64,000 nucleotides of DNA from Thalassospira xiamenensis M-5 = DSM 17429 (GCF_000300235.2 NZ_CP004388.1:2700501-2764500); one strand, 5' to 3'; shown: positions 22,866 to 32,630, counted from the stretch's first letter. A program made the numbers and translations. Notes: generated from the sequence alone by a model not told the origin.

Positions 22866-24404
22866 TTACTGGGCCGCGATCTGGTCCGATGACACGGATG
22901 CCAGACGTTTGCGAAGTCCCGCAATCTGATCTTCTGACAGGCGCAAACCAAGTTTGGAGCGACGCCAGACAAGGTCTTCGACGCCACGCACCCATTCCTG
23001 ATCAATCAGATAACGCACTTCGGCTTCATACAGGTCATAACCATAACAAACACCAAGGTCGGCCACGCTGTTGCAGCCATCAAGCAGTTTTTCGATCCTG
23101 CTGCCATAGGCACGCAGAAGACGTTTCAGGGTTGCTTCCGGTAACCAGTCATATCGGGCACCATAGGATTGCAGAGCCTTTTCAAAGGATGCATCGGGCA
23201 GATCACCACCGGGCAGTACTTCGCCCGCCGTCCAGGGACGATTAGTCACCCCAAGCTGTTTTGAAATCAGTTGCAAGGCATGCTCGGCCAGTTTGCGATA
23301 GGTGGTGATTTTGCCACCAAACACATGCAGCGCCGGGGCTTTGCCCTGCCCGGCTTCGAGTTTGAGCGTGTAATCACGCGAGACTTTGGATGCGTTGGCA
23401 ACTTCGCCCTCGCCCGCATATAGCGGACGCACCCCGGAATAGGACCAGACGACATCCATCACCGAAATCGGTGTTTCGAAATAATCACCAGCCAGCTTGC
23501 ACAGATAATCGACTTCGTCAGCGCCGATTTCAACCTTGGCCGGATCGCCGTTAAAATCGACATCGGTGGTGCCGATCAAGGTGAAATCATCCTGATAGGG
23601 AATGGCAAAAACGATGCGGCCATCCGGGTTCTGGAAAATATAGCAATGATCATGATCGAAAAGTTTCGGAACCACGATATGGCTACCCTTGACCAGACGG
23701 ATATTTGCCTTGGTTTCGGCATCGACCACACCATTCTCAGGATCAATCAGCGAGGCACACCACGGACCGGCGGCATTGATCAGCATCTTGCCACTAACGA
23801 TGCGTTCGGCATCGCTGTCGCGATCACTCAGGGTGACCTGCCATTTGCCATCCTGTTGGGTTGCACCGACACAGCGGGTACGCGTCAGGATTTCGGCACC
23901 GCATTCGCGGGCATCCATGGCATTCAGAACCACAAGCCGTGCATCATCGACCCAGCAATCGGAATAGACGAATGCCTTGTCCATTCCGGTATTGAGCGGC
24001 TGCCCCGCAACGTGCTTGCGCAGTGAAATTCCCTCGCTGCCCGGCAGTTTTTTGCGTCCGCCAAGATGATCGTAAAGGAACAGGCCAAGGCGGATCATCC
24101 ATGCCGGTCGCAGGCCAGGAACATGGGGCAGAACAAACCGCAGCGGCCAGATGATATGCGGCGCGTTGCCCAGAAGGACTTCTCGTTCGTTCAATGCCTC
24201 ACGGACCAGACGGAATTCATAATGTTCAAGATAACGCAGACCACCATGGATCAGTTTGGTGCTGGCCGAAGATGTGGCACTTGCCAGATCGTTCATTTCG
24301 CACAGCAGGACCCTGAGCCCGCGCCCGGCTGCATCACGGGCGATCCCCGCCCCGTTGATCCCGCCGCCGACAATGATCAGGTCATATTCCGAATGGTTCT
24401 GCAT
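22866..24404 (-). CDS. glpD: Aerobic glycerol-3-phosphate dehydrogenase
   Basis: 512 aa. The FAD-binding DLIIVGGGINGAGIARDAAG is at the N-terminus and ASATSSASTKLIHGGLRYLE is the GlpD signature. AGPWCASLI and FAIPYQDDFTLIGTTDVDF fit the substrate/FAD domain, and the C-terminal ~130-residue helical domain is present. The enzyme oxidises sn-glycerol 3-phosphate to dihydroxyacetone phosphate and passes electrons to quinone at the membrane. GGAAG seven bases upstream supports the start. The upstream region carries repeated TTTCGA elements of the kind bound by GlpR. No glpK or glpF in the window. Confidence 0.96.
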   Translation of the reverse strand: MQNHSEYDLIIVGGGINGAGIARDAAGRGLRVLLCEMNDLASATSSASTKLIHGGLRYLEHYEFRLVREALNEREVLLGNAPHIIWPLRFVLPHVPGLRPAWMIRLGLFLYDHLGGRKKLPGSEGISLRKHVAGQPLNTGMDKAFVYSDCWVDDARLVVLNAMDARECGAEILTRTRCVGATQQDGKWQVTLSDRDSDAERIVSGKMLINAAGPWCASLIDPENGVVDAETKANIRLVKGSHIVVPKLFDHDHCYIFQNPDGRIVFAIPYQDDFTLIGTTDVDFNGDPAKVEIGADEVDYLCKLAGDYFETPISVMDVVWSYSGVRPLYAGEGEVANASKVSRDYTLKLEAGQGKAPALHVFGGKITTYRKLAEHALQLISKQLGVTNRPWTAGEVLPGGDLPDASFEKALQSYGARYDWLPEATLKRLLRAYGSRIEKLLDGCNSVADLGVCYGYDLYEAEVRYLIDQEWVRGVEDLVWRRSKLGLRLSEDQIAGLRKRLASVSSDQIAAQ

Positions 24405-24424
24405 GGCATGACTTCCGCGCTTTA

Positions 24425-24463
24425 GTTTCGATATTGACCATAAAATATTTCATTTTCGAAAAT
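24425..24463. promoter_or_regulatory. TTTCGA-type repeats upstream of glpD
   Basis: GTTTCGATATTG at 24425 and the perfect palindrome ATTTTCGAAAAT at 24452-24463, with another ATTTCGATTTTGAAAAT near 24550. The DNA here is AT-rich. A DeoR-type GlpR operator is the simplest reading. I see nothing else between 24464 and 24607. Confidence 0.45.
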
Positions 24464-24607
24464 TTTCAAGCGATGAATTGTGACAATTTATAGCCAATAG
24501 CAATCAATACCCTTATTTACCGAAGCCAAAACCTCAACACTCGATAAAAATTTCGATTTTGAAAATTGACAACTCTGGGATCAAATCCCATGAGCCGAAA
24601 CGAAAAA

Positions 24608-24626
24608 CCCCGCCAAACGGCGGGGC
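24608..24626. repeat. Left direct repeat flanking the insertion sequence
   Basis: CCCCGCCAAACGGCGGGGC, a hairpin sequence, repeated exactly at 26133-26151. On the minus strand this copy is followed by TTTTT, so it also works as terminator for the transposase transcript. Confidence 0.8.
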
Positions 24627-26131
24627 CAGACCGCTGACAAACCCCGTCATATTTTGGCGGGGTTTTGCTTTTAGAGGTTTTTGAAAGCCGGCTTGAGTGT
24701 GCCGAGGGGATTATCCCTCGGCGATTTGCCCCTTGGGGCCCAAAGCCAGGGCTATTTTCTTGATATTTTGGGCGGCGGCGGCCAGCAGACATTGGCATTT
24801 GACATTGATCAGTCCCCGGAACCTTGCATATCGATGACCGTGAAGCTGTTTGGCATCTGCAAAGGAGCGTTCGACCGTCTCTTTTCGGCGCTTGTAAACC
24901 CGCTTGCCCCACTCTGTCAGACGATAGGCGTCAGCCCGGTCTCTGGCGTCTTGCCAGACATGGCGCGTGACAGTTTTTCGGTGGTGGGCATTGGCGGTAC
25001 AGGAAGCCAGCACAGGACAGGTGCGGCATTTTTCCGGGTCGCTGTGATAATGGCGGTATCCATTTCGGTCGGTTGTCGCATAAGACAGAAGCTGACCTTC
25101 GGGGCAGCGATAAGCATCACGTTCAGGGTCATAAACGTATTTGCGTTTGGGGATGTAGCCTTCCCGAAGGTTCGGGCGGCGATAGCCCGTCACGCCAAGG
25201 ATGTCACGATCTTCAAGGCCTTTGGCAATCGCGGCGGTCGCATAGCCCGCATCCAGTCCGACGGCGATAACATCAAGGTCAAAACGCTGCCTTTGTCGGT
25301 CAAGACGGTCGAGATAGGGAATGCTGTCATGCAGATTGGCCGGGGTGGCGTAACTGTCGGTAATGATCCCAAGCTTGCCATCGACCGTGCGGTGATCGAG
25401 ATAGAAAAAGCCCTTGGGCTTGCCGTCGCGCACCATATATCCGCTGTCGGGATCGGTTCGGCTGATCTTGGTTTCTTTCTCAACCGGCTGGCGTTCCTTG
25501 GCTTTGAGCGGCTTTTTCGCATGAGCCGCCCGGTCTTCCTCAATCGCCAGATCCAGATCATCCCAATAGGCCGCGCGCGATTTGGCAACCACTTCGCGGT
25601 CCCATTTGTTCTTGTTGGCATCGGCCTTCAAATGCGTGCTGTCGGTATAGAGAACCTTACCATCCACCAGCCCGTGCCTGATCGCCTGCTCGACGATCTC
25701 GTCAAAAATATCCTGCGCAACACTGGCATCATGATATCGACGCCGCCGGTTCTGCGACAGGGTCGAGGCATCAAAGACCTTGTCGGTCAGCTTGAGTTGC
25801 AAAAACCAGCGATAGGCGACATTGACCTCAATCTCGCGCACAAGCTGGCGCTCCGAGCGCACGCCAAACAGATAGCCAATGAACAGCGCCTTAAACATCA
25901 TCACCGGATCAAGGGCGGGACGGCCATTGTTCGCGCAGTACAAATCGGCCACGCGCGCATGGATAAAACTGAAATCGATCACGGCATCGATCTTACGAAG
26001 CAAATGATCGCTGGGGACCAAACTGTCGAGTGTCACCATCTCAAGTTCGGTTTGATGTGGGCTGGGTTTCTTAAGCATTCCCCATTGAATCAAAAATCCC
26101 CGCCAATGGCGAGGACTTTGTCAGCAGTCTG
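24627..26131 (-). mobile_element. IS1182-family insertion sequence, ~1505 bp
   Basis: The ends are imperfect inverted repeats: CAGACCGCTGACAAA at 24627-24641 and the reverse complement of CAGACTGCTGACAAA at 26117-26131 (14 of 15 identical). Each end is followed inward by a CCCCG...GGCGGGG hairpin (24642-24664 and 26096-26114). It contains one transposase gene. It is flanked by an exact 19-bp direct repeat, read as the target duplication. It appears intact and recent. Confidence 0.85.
24711..26078 (-). CDS. IS1182-family transposase
   Basis: 455 aa from the ATG at 26078; an in-frame TTG at 26093 is the alternative. The N-terminal DUF772-type region reads FSFIHARVADLYCANNGRPA, PVMMFKALFIGYLFGVRSER and VFDASTLSQNRRRR. 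The DDE domain follows: LYTDSTHLKADANKNK (first Asp), VIAVGLDAGYATAAIAKGLE (second Asp) and RRKETVERSFADAKQLHG near 420 (Glu). A Cys-rich stretch (CRTCPVLASCTANAHH) precedes the last part. All catalytic positions look intact, so the element may be active. Confidence 0.93.
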   Translation of the reverse strand: MLKKPSPHQTELEMVTLDSLVPSDHLLRKIDAVIDFSFIHARVADLYCANNGRPALDPVMMFKALFIGYLFGVRSERQLVREIEVNVAYRWFLQLKLTDKVFDASTLSQNRRRRYHDASVAQDIFDEIVEQAIRHGLVDGKVLYTDSTHLKADANKNKWDREVVAKSRAAYWDDLDLAIEEDRAAHAKKPLKAKERQPVEKETKISRTDPDSGYMVRDGKPKGFFYLDHRTVDGKLGIITDSYATPANLHDSIPYLDRLDRQRQRFDLDVIAVGLDAGYATAAIAKGLEDRDILGVTGYRRPNLREGYIPKRKYVYDPERDAYRCPEGQLLSYATTDRNGYRHYHSDPEKCRTCPVLASCTANAHHRKTVTRHVWQDARDRADAYRLTEWGKRVYKRRKETVERSFADAKQLHGHRYARFRGLINVKCQCLLAAAAQNIKKIALALGPKGQIAEG

Positions 26132-26132
26132 C

Positions 26133-26151
26133 CCCCGCCAAACGGCGGGGC
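26133..26151. repeat. Right direct repeat, remnant of the asnB terminator hairpin
   Basis: Exact copy of the repeat at 24608-24626, in the same orientation. On the minus strand it follows asnB by ~35 bp, but the T run that should follow the hairpin is now 1.5 kb away on the other side of the IS. Confidence 0.8.
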
Positions 26152-26185
26152 TTTCAAAGTTAGATTTTTTTGCAATCAGCTTAGC

Positions 26186-28129
26186 TTAACCAAGCCAGCG
26201 ACGCTGCCAATCCGACAGCATGGCAATCGTCCAAAGCTGGTGCGGCCAGTTGCGGTGACCTGAAAGATGCTCGGTAAACCGCTTATTAACTTCCTCTCGG
26301 TTAAGCCCGAAATCAGAATAAAGCGCATCGCGTGCCAGCAAGTCGCCTACCCATTCCTTAAGCGGTCCACGCAGCCATTCTGCCAACGGCACACCAAAAC
26401 CGGTTTTGGGACGATCAATCAGCTCACGAGGGACATACTTATAAAGAATACGCCGAAGGGCAACCTTTCCCACCGAACCATCCAATTTAAGATGCGCGGG
26501 CATCCGCCAGCCAAATTCAATGACGCGATGATCAATCAACGGCACACGCACTTCAAGCGAACTAGCCATTGACGCCCGATCAACCTTGGTCAGGATATCA
26601 TCGACCATATACATCATCGTATCCATGACCTGCATCGCGGACACATGATCAAGATTTCGATTCCGGCAGAATTTTTCGCCCGGAATGCGGAATTTCTTGC
26701 GCTGTTTATCCGGCTCATCCGCCATCAGGACATCCGGATTCCAAAGCGAAAGCAACGCCTGATAGCGATCCAGATCATCACGTATTTCCAAAAGCGGCGC
26801 GACCTTGTGAATCTTGTCACCCAATGCCGCTGTCCCGCGCTTGCCGGGCAAAAGACCGATCAGGGCATCCCATTGCGCAGGCGAAAGCGCCGTCAGCCCC
26901 TTGGACACCAACGACGCCCCAAAAAACGGAATGTTTTTGGCAATATTGCTGATCTGGCGCGCCCAAAGGTAACGATTGTAGCCGCCAAAGGTTTCATCCC
27001 CGCCGTCGCCCGAAAGAGCAACCGTCACCTCCTTGCGGGTCAGGGTCGAAATCAGGCTGGTCGGGATGGATGAACTATCAAAGAACGGCTCATCATAGAT
27101 TTCAGAAAGGCGCGGCACCAGATCAAGCGCATCCTGTGCGGTGACATAAAGCTCAGTATGGTCGGTGCCAAGATGTTTAGCGACTTTACCGGCAAAGGCC
27201 GCCTCGTTATAGGCATCATGGTCAAAGCCGATGGAATAGGTTTTCACCGGCCGGTCGGAAATCGATTGCATCAGGGCAACCACGGTCGAGGAATCAATAC
27301 CACCCGAAAGAAACGCGCCGAGTGGCACATCGGCAATCATCCGCCGTTCGACGGCATCGCGCAGCAAATCTTCAAGCGCATCAATCGCACTTTGATCATC
27401 ACCACTCCAATGATGGTTCTGACCACTTAGAACGGCATCTTCGACCGACCAGTATGCAAATTCGGATACATGGCCTTCCCCCGTGATTTCAAGAATATGG
27501 CCCGGCTGCAACATTTTGGCATGGGCATAGATCGAATGCCCTGATGGCACATAGCCAAACCGCAAATAGGCATCAAGCGCGGTACGATTGACTTCGCGCG
27601 AAATGACATTGCCACCAATCAAGGCCTTTAGCTCGGACGCAAAGGCAATATTTCCGTCAAAACGTGACCAGTAAAGCGGCTTGACACCCAAACGGTCACG
27701 CACCAGGGTCAGCCTGCCGGTCTTTTTATCCCAAAGGGCGATGGCGAACATGCCGATCAGGCGTTTAACCGTATCACGCACGCCCCAGCGCGCCATGCAC
27801 TCAAGGATAACCTCACTGTCGGAATGGCCGCGCCACGCGACATTTTCACCGGCCAGTTTGGCACGCAGGTCTTCGGCGTTATAGACCTCGCCATTATAAA
27901 CCATGACGTATCTGCCATCGGCCGAATGCATCGGTTGTTTACCGGCATCGGAAAGATCGATGATGGCAAGGCGACGCTGCCCCAGCGCCAGTCCGGCATC
28001 GCTATCGCACCAGACATCGCCGCCATCCGGCCCGCGATGCAGCAACGCATCGGTCATGCGCGTGATGGTGTTGCGCAATTTATCGCCGTCGCTATTGCGA
28101 CCAAGCCACAGACCAGTGATGCCGCACAT
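26186..28129 (-). CDS. asnB: Asparagine synthetase (glutamine-hydrolysing)
   Basis: 647 aa from the ATG at 28129, chosen because MCGITG puts the nucleophilic Cys at position 2. The N-terminal glutaminase has LLHRGPDGGDVWCD, LGQRRLAIIDLS and VYNGEVYN. The C-terminal synthetase has the ATP pyrophosphatase loop GAFLSGGIDSSTVVALM and ALSGDGGDETFGGYNRY. It makes asparagine from aspartate, glutamine and ATP. Close relatives also occur in exopolysaccharide clusters, but no sugar genes are adjacent. Divergent from an Lrp/AsnC regulator. Its 3' terminator has been split by the IS. Confidence 0.93.
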   Translation of the reverse strand: MCGITGLWLGRNSDGDKLRNTITRMTDALLHRGPDGGDVWCDSDAGLALGQRRLAIIDLSDAGKQPMHSADGRYVMVYNGEVYNAEDLRAKLAGENVAWRGHSDSEVILECMARWGVRDTVKRLIGMFAIALWDKKTGRLTLVRDRLGVKPLYWSRFDGNIAFASELKALIGGNVISREVNRTALDAYLRFGYVPSGHSIYAHAKMLQPGHILEITGEGHVSEFAYWSVEDAVLSGQNHHWSGDDQSAIDALEDLLRDAVERRMIADVPLGAFLSGGIDSSTVVALMQSISDRPVKTYSIGFDHDAYNEAAFAGKVAKHLGTDHTELYVTAQDALDLVPRLSEIYDEPFFDSSSIPTSLISTLTRKEVTVALSGDGGDETFGGYNRYLWARQISNIAKNIPFFGASLVSKGLTALSPAQWDALIGLLPGKRGTAALGDKIHKVAPLLEIRDDLDRYQALLSLWNPDVLMADEPDKQRKKFRIPGEKFCRNRNLDHVSAMQVMDTMMYMVDDILTKVDRASMASSLEVRVPLIDHRVIEFGWRMPAHLKLDGSVGKVALRRILYKYVPRELIDRPKTGFGVPLAEWLRGPLKEWVGDLLARDALYSDFGLNREEVNKRFTEHLSGHRNWPHQLWTIAMLSDWQRRWLG

Positions 28130-28298
28130 GAAAAATATCCCTTTATCATTTGCCCTACTTAAAAACGATCCGGGCGCGTTCGACAATCAAAATCATGGGC
28201 TTGCCGACAAGGATTTGCAGTTTGTTTCGGGGATTTTGGTCGCGTGTAATGACAAGCGGTGATAAACAGGCAGCATTGCCCATCAAGCTGGAAAGACC

Positions 28299-28805
28299 AT
28301 GCTGAAACTGGATCGACTGTTCATCAAAATCCTGCAGGTTTTGCAAACCAATGGCCGGATTTCGAACCTTGATCTTTCAGAAGAGGTCAATCTGTCGCCC
28401 TCGCCCTGTCTGGAACGGGTGCGCAAGCTTGAGGAAGCCGGGCTGATCACGCAATATCTGGCGGAAATCGACCTTGATAAAATAGGTGCTAACCTGCACA
28501 TCATGGCCGAAATCACGCTGGGCAATCATCTGGTCGATGATTTCAAACGGTTCGAAGCCGCAATCACCAACGTCCCCGAAGTCATTTCCTGCTATAAAAT
28601 CGCCGGGCCGTTCGATTACACGATGGATATGATCTGCCGCGATATCGCGCATTTCAACCAGCTCAAAGAAAAGCTTCTGGCCGCCAATATCGGGATCGAG
28701 AATTTCCGTGGCCATGTGGTGATGGAACGCACCAAAACCTTTTCGGGCTATCCGCTCGAAAGCCTCACCGCACCCTCACCGCTTGACGGCGTGCTCAAGG
28801 GCTAG
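28299..28805 (+). CDS. Lrp/AsnC-family transcriptional regulator
   Basis: 168 aa; GGAAAGACC precedes the ATG. The N-terminal HTH reads ILQVLQTNGRISNLDLSEEV and LSPSPCLERVRKLEEAGLI. The C-terminal RAM ligand domain (about 70-150) includes VPEVISCYKIAGPFDYTMDM. Divergent from asnB across 169 bp, so control of asnB in response to an amino acid is plausible. Its stop overlaps the convergent AcoR-like gene by four bases. It is clearly paralogous to the Lrp gene at 48721. Confidence 0.93.
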   Translation: MLKLDRLFIKILQVLQTNGRISNLDLSEEVNLSPSPCLERVRKLEEAGLITQYLAEIDLDKIGANLHIMAEITLGNHLVDDFKRFEAAITNVPEVISCYKIAGPFDYTMDMICRDIAHFNQLKEKLLAANIGIENFRGHVVMERTKTFSGYPLESLTAPSPLDGVLKG

Positions 28806-30724
28806 GCTTCACGCCTTATATCGAACCGATCCATCTTGCGATAAAGCGTATTGCGGCTGATGCCAAGCGCCTTGGCGGTTTTGCTGATATGCCAGCGGTG
28901 ATCATCAAGCACCTGACGCAAAGCATCGGCTTCGGCCCGTTTCAGGATCGATCCGGCGTGATTTGGATCGCACGTAATGGCTTCGTGGAAATCGTCGGGC
29001 AGGTGCGACCGCAGGATCAAACCACCTTCGGCAAAAACGCAGGCATATTGTAATACATTGACCAGTTCGCGGATATTGCCCGGCCAGTCATGGCGTGACA
29101 GCAGCTCCAGAACGTCGTCCGAACAACGAACATCCCCCGCCATATCCCTGGAAATACCGCGAAGAAGCCGGGCGATGAGATCCGGCAGATCGGACCGTTC
29201 GCGAAGTGCTGGCAGGGAAAGGCGCGCACCTTTGATCCGGTAAAGCAGATCTTCGCGGAATTTGCCATCCGCCACCGCACGGGTCAGATCGACATTGCTG
29301 GCACAGATCAGACGGAAATTGACCGGCACGGATTTGGTACTGCCAAGCGGCTCGACCGTGCGTTGTTCAAGCACACGCAAAAGCCGCCCCTGTGCTGAAA
29401 GCGGCATATCACCGATTTCATCCAGGAACAAAGTCCCGCCATCGGCCTGCTTGATCCGCCCGCCAAAGCCATCGCGTGCCGCACCGGTAAAGGCACCACC
29501 GGCATGACCGAAAAGCTCGCTTTCAATCAGGCTTTCGGGAAGGGCCGCGCAATTGATCGCAACGAACGGTTTGCGCGCACCGACCGCAGCGGCATGAATG
29601 GCGCGCGCCATATGTTCCTTGCCGCTGCCGGTTTCGCCCGACATCAGAACATTGATACGATTGGTCAGAAGTTTGCTACCGACCTTGTAAAGACGACGGA
29701 TTACCGGGTCCTGATCGGGGATGTCACCGGTTTCATTCGCCGCCGAACGCGCGGACGGACGCGACAATGGTGCCGGCCGCATCGAGATAAACTTGCGCCG
29801 CTGCTTTTCAGGCAAAGTCACCCGCCCGAACAAAAGCCCCCCCCCATTGACGGGCAGGGCCTTGGCCGATACAGAAGTTGATGCCCCCTCGCCCACGCCA
29901 AGCGTCGCGATCAGGCCATCCAGATCAAAACCGAACATCGATTGCACATCGCGCGCGTTGTCCGCCGCCGCCAGCAAACGGCGCGCGGTCGAGGTCGCGC
30001 CACGGATATTGCCATCCGGACCAATGGAAATCAGGGCATCGCGGGTCGATCCGACATGCTGTGCGTCGGGATGAAGATGCAGGATCAGATCAGACGCGCA
30101 TTCATCAAAGAAAAGGATACGTTCAAGCGCATCGGCGTAATCGGCAATCAGGCTTCGGACCCGCAAACAATCCGTACGTTTGATGTCATCGCGCACCGCC
30201 GACACATCAAGCACGGAGCAAACCTGCCCTTCCGGGTCAAACACCGGGGCGGCCGTGCAGGTCAGAACCGCATGTTGTACCAGAAAATGTTCGTCCTTGT
30301 GGATGGTGATCGGTCGGCCTTCAACGATGCAGGTGCCGATACCGTTGGTGCCTTCGCGTTCCTCGCTCCAGACGGCACCGGGCAAAAGGCCGTTGGTGCG
30401 AAACGACGGCAGCAACGTGTGGGCCGCGACACTGTCAAGGATCACACCGTCATTATCGGTCAGGAAAACCGCATAGCCCGACGCATCAATCTTGCGATAA
30501 AGAGTGCGCACCAGATCATGGGCATGATGATAAAGCCGCCCGCTGCGATCACGGCGCTGGCGGGTTTGGCTTTCGGGCATGACTTCGGGACGGCGCAAAG
30601 TGTCATGCGCCAGACCAAAGCGCTGTTCGCAACGTTGCCAGCTTTCGAGAACGGCGCGATTTTGGGCGACGCCACTTAACTGCAACGCAGCTTCGATCCG
30701 TCCACCGTAATGGTTTCCAGACAT
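28802..30724 (-). CDS. Sigma-54-dependent activator, AcoR-like
   Basis: 640 aa. The N-terminal AcoR-type region (SWQRCEQRFGLAHD) precedes a GAF domain at about 75-205 (GVILDS, EREGTNGIGTCIVEGRPITI). The AAA+ domain has Walker A GETGSGKE (~363), the sigma-54 contact loop GAFTGA (~410) and Walker B LFLDEIGDM. A Fis-type HTH ends the protein (ALGISRNTLYRKMDRF). Such proteins activate alcohol, acetoin or acetaldehyde catabolism. It is divergent from an aldehyde dehydrogenase gene with a -24/-12 promoter, its likely target. Start supported by AGGGAGA upstream. Confidence 0.93.
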   Translation of the reverse strand: MSGNHYGGRIEAALQLSGVAQNRAVLESWQRCEQRFGLAHDTLRRPEVMPESQTRQRRDRSGRLYHHAHDLVRTLYRKIDASGYAVFLTDNDGVILDSVAAHTLLPSFRTNGLLPGAVWSEEREGTNGIGTCIVEGRPITIHKDEHFLVQHAVLTCTAAPVFDPEGQVCSVLDVSAVRDDIKRTDCLRVRSLIADYADALERILFFDECASDLILHLHPDAQHVGSTRDALISIGPDGNIRGATSTARRLLAAADNARDVQSMFGFDLDGLIATLGVGEGASTSVSAKALPVNGGGLLFGRVTLPEKQRRKFISMRPAPLSRPSARSAANETGDIPDQDPVIRRLYKVGSKLLTNRINVLMSGETGSGKEHMARAIHAAAVGARKPFVAINCAALPESLIESELFGHAGGAFTGAARDGFGGRIKQADGGTLFLDEIGDMPLSAQGRLLRVLEQRTVEPLGSTKSVPVNFRLICASNVDLTRAVADGKFREDLLYRIKGARLSLPALRERSDLPDLIARLLRGISRDMAGDVRCSDDVLELLSRHDWPGNIRELVNVLQYACVFAEGGLILRSHLPDDFHEAITCDPNHAGSILKRAEADALRQVLDDHRWHISKTAKALGISRNTLYRKMDRFDIRREA

Positions 30725-31029
30725 AAGACGTTATCTCCCTTGCGTCGGTATTTTGTCGGGAATGCGTTCTGGCATGGCCCGGCTTGCGGCTTTGTCCGCA
30801 TCCGATCACAGCAGGGATCGTAACACATCACAGCCCCAAAACACCAAATGGTTTCCGTGCAAACAGACGGCATAATTGGTTGTGTCACGAATATGGGACA
30901 GTTTGTACCACCTGTGCCACGACACGGAACGGCATGACACAATCGCCCCCAATCAGCGCCATCTTCCAACCGATTGTAAAAAGGCAAAAAAATCGGTCAC
31001 CGGGTCCTCTGGCACAGAATTTTGCGAAC
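30725..31029. promoter_or_regulatory. Divergent control region with candidate activator sites
   Basis: No gene is seen here. TTGTGTCA at 30880-30887 and TGACACAA at 30935-30942 are exact reverse complements 47 bp apart. Between them TGTCAC/GGGACA (30883-30900) and TGTGCCACGACACGG (30913-30927) form further partial dyads. The position, 90-150 bp upstream of the sigma-54 promoter, suits enhancer sites for the AcoR-like activator. Confidence 0.5.
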
Positions 31030-31044
31030 TGGCACGTACTTTGC
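31030..31044 (+). promoter_or_regulatory. Sigma-54 (-24/-12) promoter of the aldehyde dehydrogenase operon
   Basis: TGGCACGTACTTTGC matches TGGCAC-N5-TTGC with exact GG-to-GC spacing. The start codon is 66 bp downstream of it. Confidence 0.85.
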
Positions 31045-31109
31045 GGAACTGTCAGGGCCAAAACCAAAAACAGGTGGCAAAGCCGCCTTCCGATCATGGA
31101 GGATCCAAG

Positions 31110-32630
31110 ATGATTTACAAGAATCCGGGCGACGCGGGCAGCGTCGTTGCATTCAAATCCCGTTATGACAACTATATCGGCGGCGAATGGACCGCGCCCA
31201 CCAAGGGGCAGTATTTCGAAAATATCTCGCCGGTGAATGGCAAGCCATTCTGCGAAATCGCACGATCCAGTTCGGAAGATATCGAAAAGGCACTTGATGC
31301 CGCCCACGGCGCAGCCGAAGCGTGGGGCAAAACATCGGTGACCGAACGGGCCAATATCCTCAATAAAATCGCCGACCGCATGGAACAGAACCTTGAAATG
31401 CTGGCGGTTGCCGAAACATGGGATAACGGCAAGGCGGTGCGTGAAACGCTCGCCGCAGACATTCCGCTGGCGATTGATCATTTCAGGTATTTTGCCGGTG
31501 CGATCCGCGCCCAGGAAGGATCGCTTGGCGAGATTGACGACAATACCGTCGCCTATCACTTCCACGAACCGCTTGGCGTTGTCGGACAGATCATTCCGTG
31601 GAACTTCCCGATCCTGATGGCAGTCTGGAAACTGGCCCCGGCGCTGGCGGCGGGCAACTGCGTTATCCTGAAACCGGCCGAACAGACCCCGGCATCGATT
31701 TGCGTACTTCTGGAACTGGTTGGTGATCTTCTTCCGGCCGGTGTGCTGAACGTTGTACAGGGCTTCGGGGTTGAAGCAGGCAAGCCATTGGCACAAAGCA
31801 ACCGGATCGCCAAGGTCGCCTTTACCGGTGAAACCACCACCGGCCGCCTGATCATGCAATATGCCAGCGAAAACATCATTCCGGTCACCCTCGAACTGGG
31901 CGGCAAATCGCCCAACATCTTCTTTGATGATGTGATGGCACAGGATGATGATTTCCGTCAGAAAGCCGCCGAAGGCATGACCATGTTCGCGCTGAACCAG
32001 GGCGAGGTCTGCACCTGCCCATCGCGTGCGCTTATTCAGGAAAACATCTATGACAAGTTCATGGATAGCGTCCTGTCACGCGTGGCCAATATCAAGCAGG
32101 GCAACCCGCTGGATAGTGAAACCATGATCGGCGCGCAGGCATCGACCGAACAGATGGAAAAAATCCTGTCCTACCTTGATATCGGCAAGCAGGAAGGTGC
32201 CGAAGTCCTTTGCGGCGGCGGCAGGGCGGAACTGGGCGGCGATCTTTCGACCGGGTTCTATGTCCAGCCGACCATCTTCAAGGGGCATAACCGGATGCGG
32301 ATTTTCCAAGAGGAAATCTTTGGCCCGGTGGTTTCAGCAACAACCTTCAAGGACGAGGCAGAGGCGCTTAAAATCGCCAACGATACGCTTTACGGTCTTG
32401 GTGCCGGTGTCTGGACCCGCGATGGCACGCGCGCCTATCGGTTTGGCCGCAATATCAAGGCCGGTCGCGTCTGGACCAATTGCTATCACCTCTATCCGGC
32501 GCATGCGGCCTTTGGCGGGTACAAGCAATCGGGTATCGGGCGTGAAAACCACAAGATGATGCTCAACCATTATCAGCAGACCAAGAACCTGCTGGTTTCC
32601 TATGATCCGAAACCGATGGGATTCTTCTGA
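31110..32630 (+). CDS. NAD-dependent aldehyde dehydrogenase (acetaldehyde dehydrogenase type)
   Basis: 506 aa from the ATG at 31110 (ATGGAGGATCC upstream); the frame is open further 5' but that part overlaps the promoter. Key motifs: [20 protein letters not shown] (~155-175), [23 protein letters not shown] (catalytic Glu) and [14 protein letters not shown] (catalytic Cys ~300). The closest known group is the AldB/ExaC/AcoD enzymes, which turn acetaldehyde and other short aldehydes into acids. Sigma-54 control and the DUF779 partner downstream are typical of this group. Confidence 0.94.
   Translation: MIYKNPGDAGSVVAFKSRYDNYIGGEWTAPTKGQYFENISPVNGKPFCEIARSSSEDIEKALDAAHGAAEAWGKTSVTERANILNKIADRMEQNLEMLAVAETWDNGKAVRETLAADIPLAIDHFRYFAGAIRAQEGSLGEIDDNTVAYHFHEPLGVVGQIIPWNFPILMAVWKLAPALAAGNCVILKPAEQTPASICVLLELVGDLLPAGVLNVVQGFGVEAGKPLAQSNRIAKVAFTGETTTGRLIMQYASENIIPVTLELGGKSPNIFFDDVMAQDDDFRQKAAEGMTMFALNQGEVCTCPSRALIQENIYDKFMDSVLSRVANIKQGNPLDSETMIGAQASTEQMEKILSYLDIGKQEGAEVLCGGGRAELGGDLSTGFYVQPTIFKGHNRMRIFQEEIFGPVVSATTFKDEAEALKIANDTLYGLGAGVWTRDGTRAYRFGRNIKAGRVWTNCYHLYPAHAAFGGYKQSGIGRENHKMMLNHYQQTKNLLVSYDPKPMGFF

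Noticed and set aside
24681-26189. 502-aa plus-strand frame over the IS
   Set aside because: Antisense to the transposase with intact DDE motifs.
31010-31025. A second TGGCAC...TTTGC sequence before the aldehyde dehydrogenase
   Set aside because: GG-to-GC spacing is one base too long for sigma-54; the site at 31030-31044 has exact spacing.
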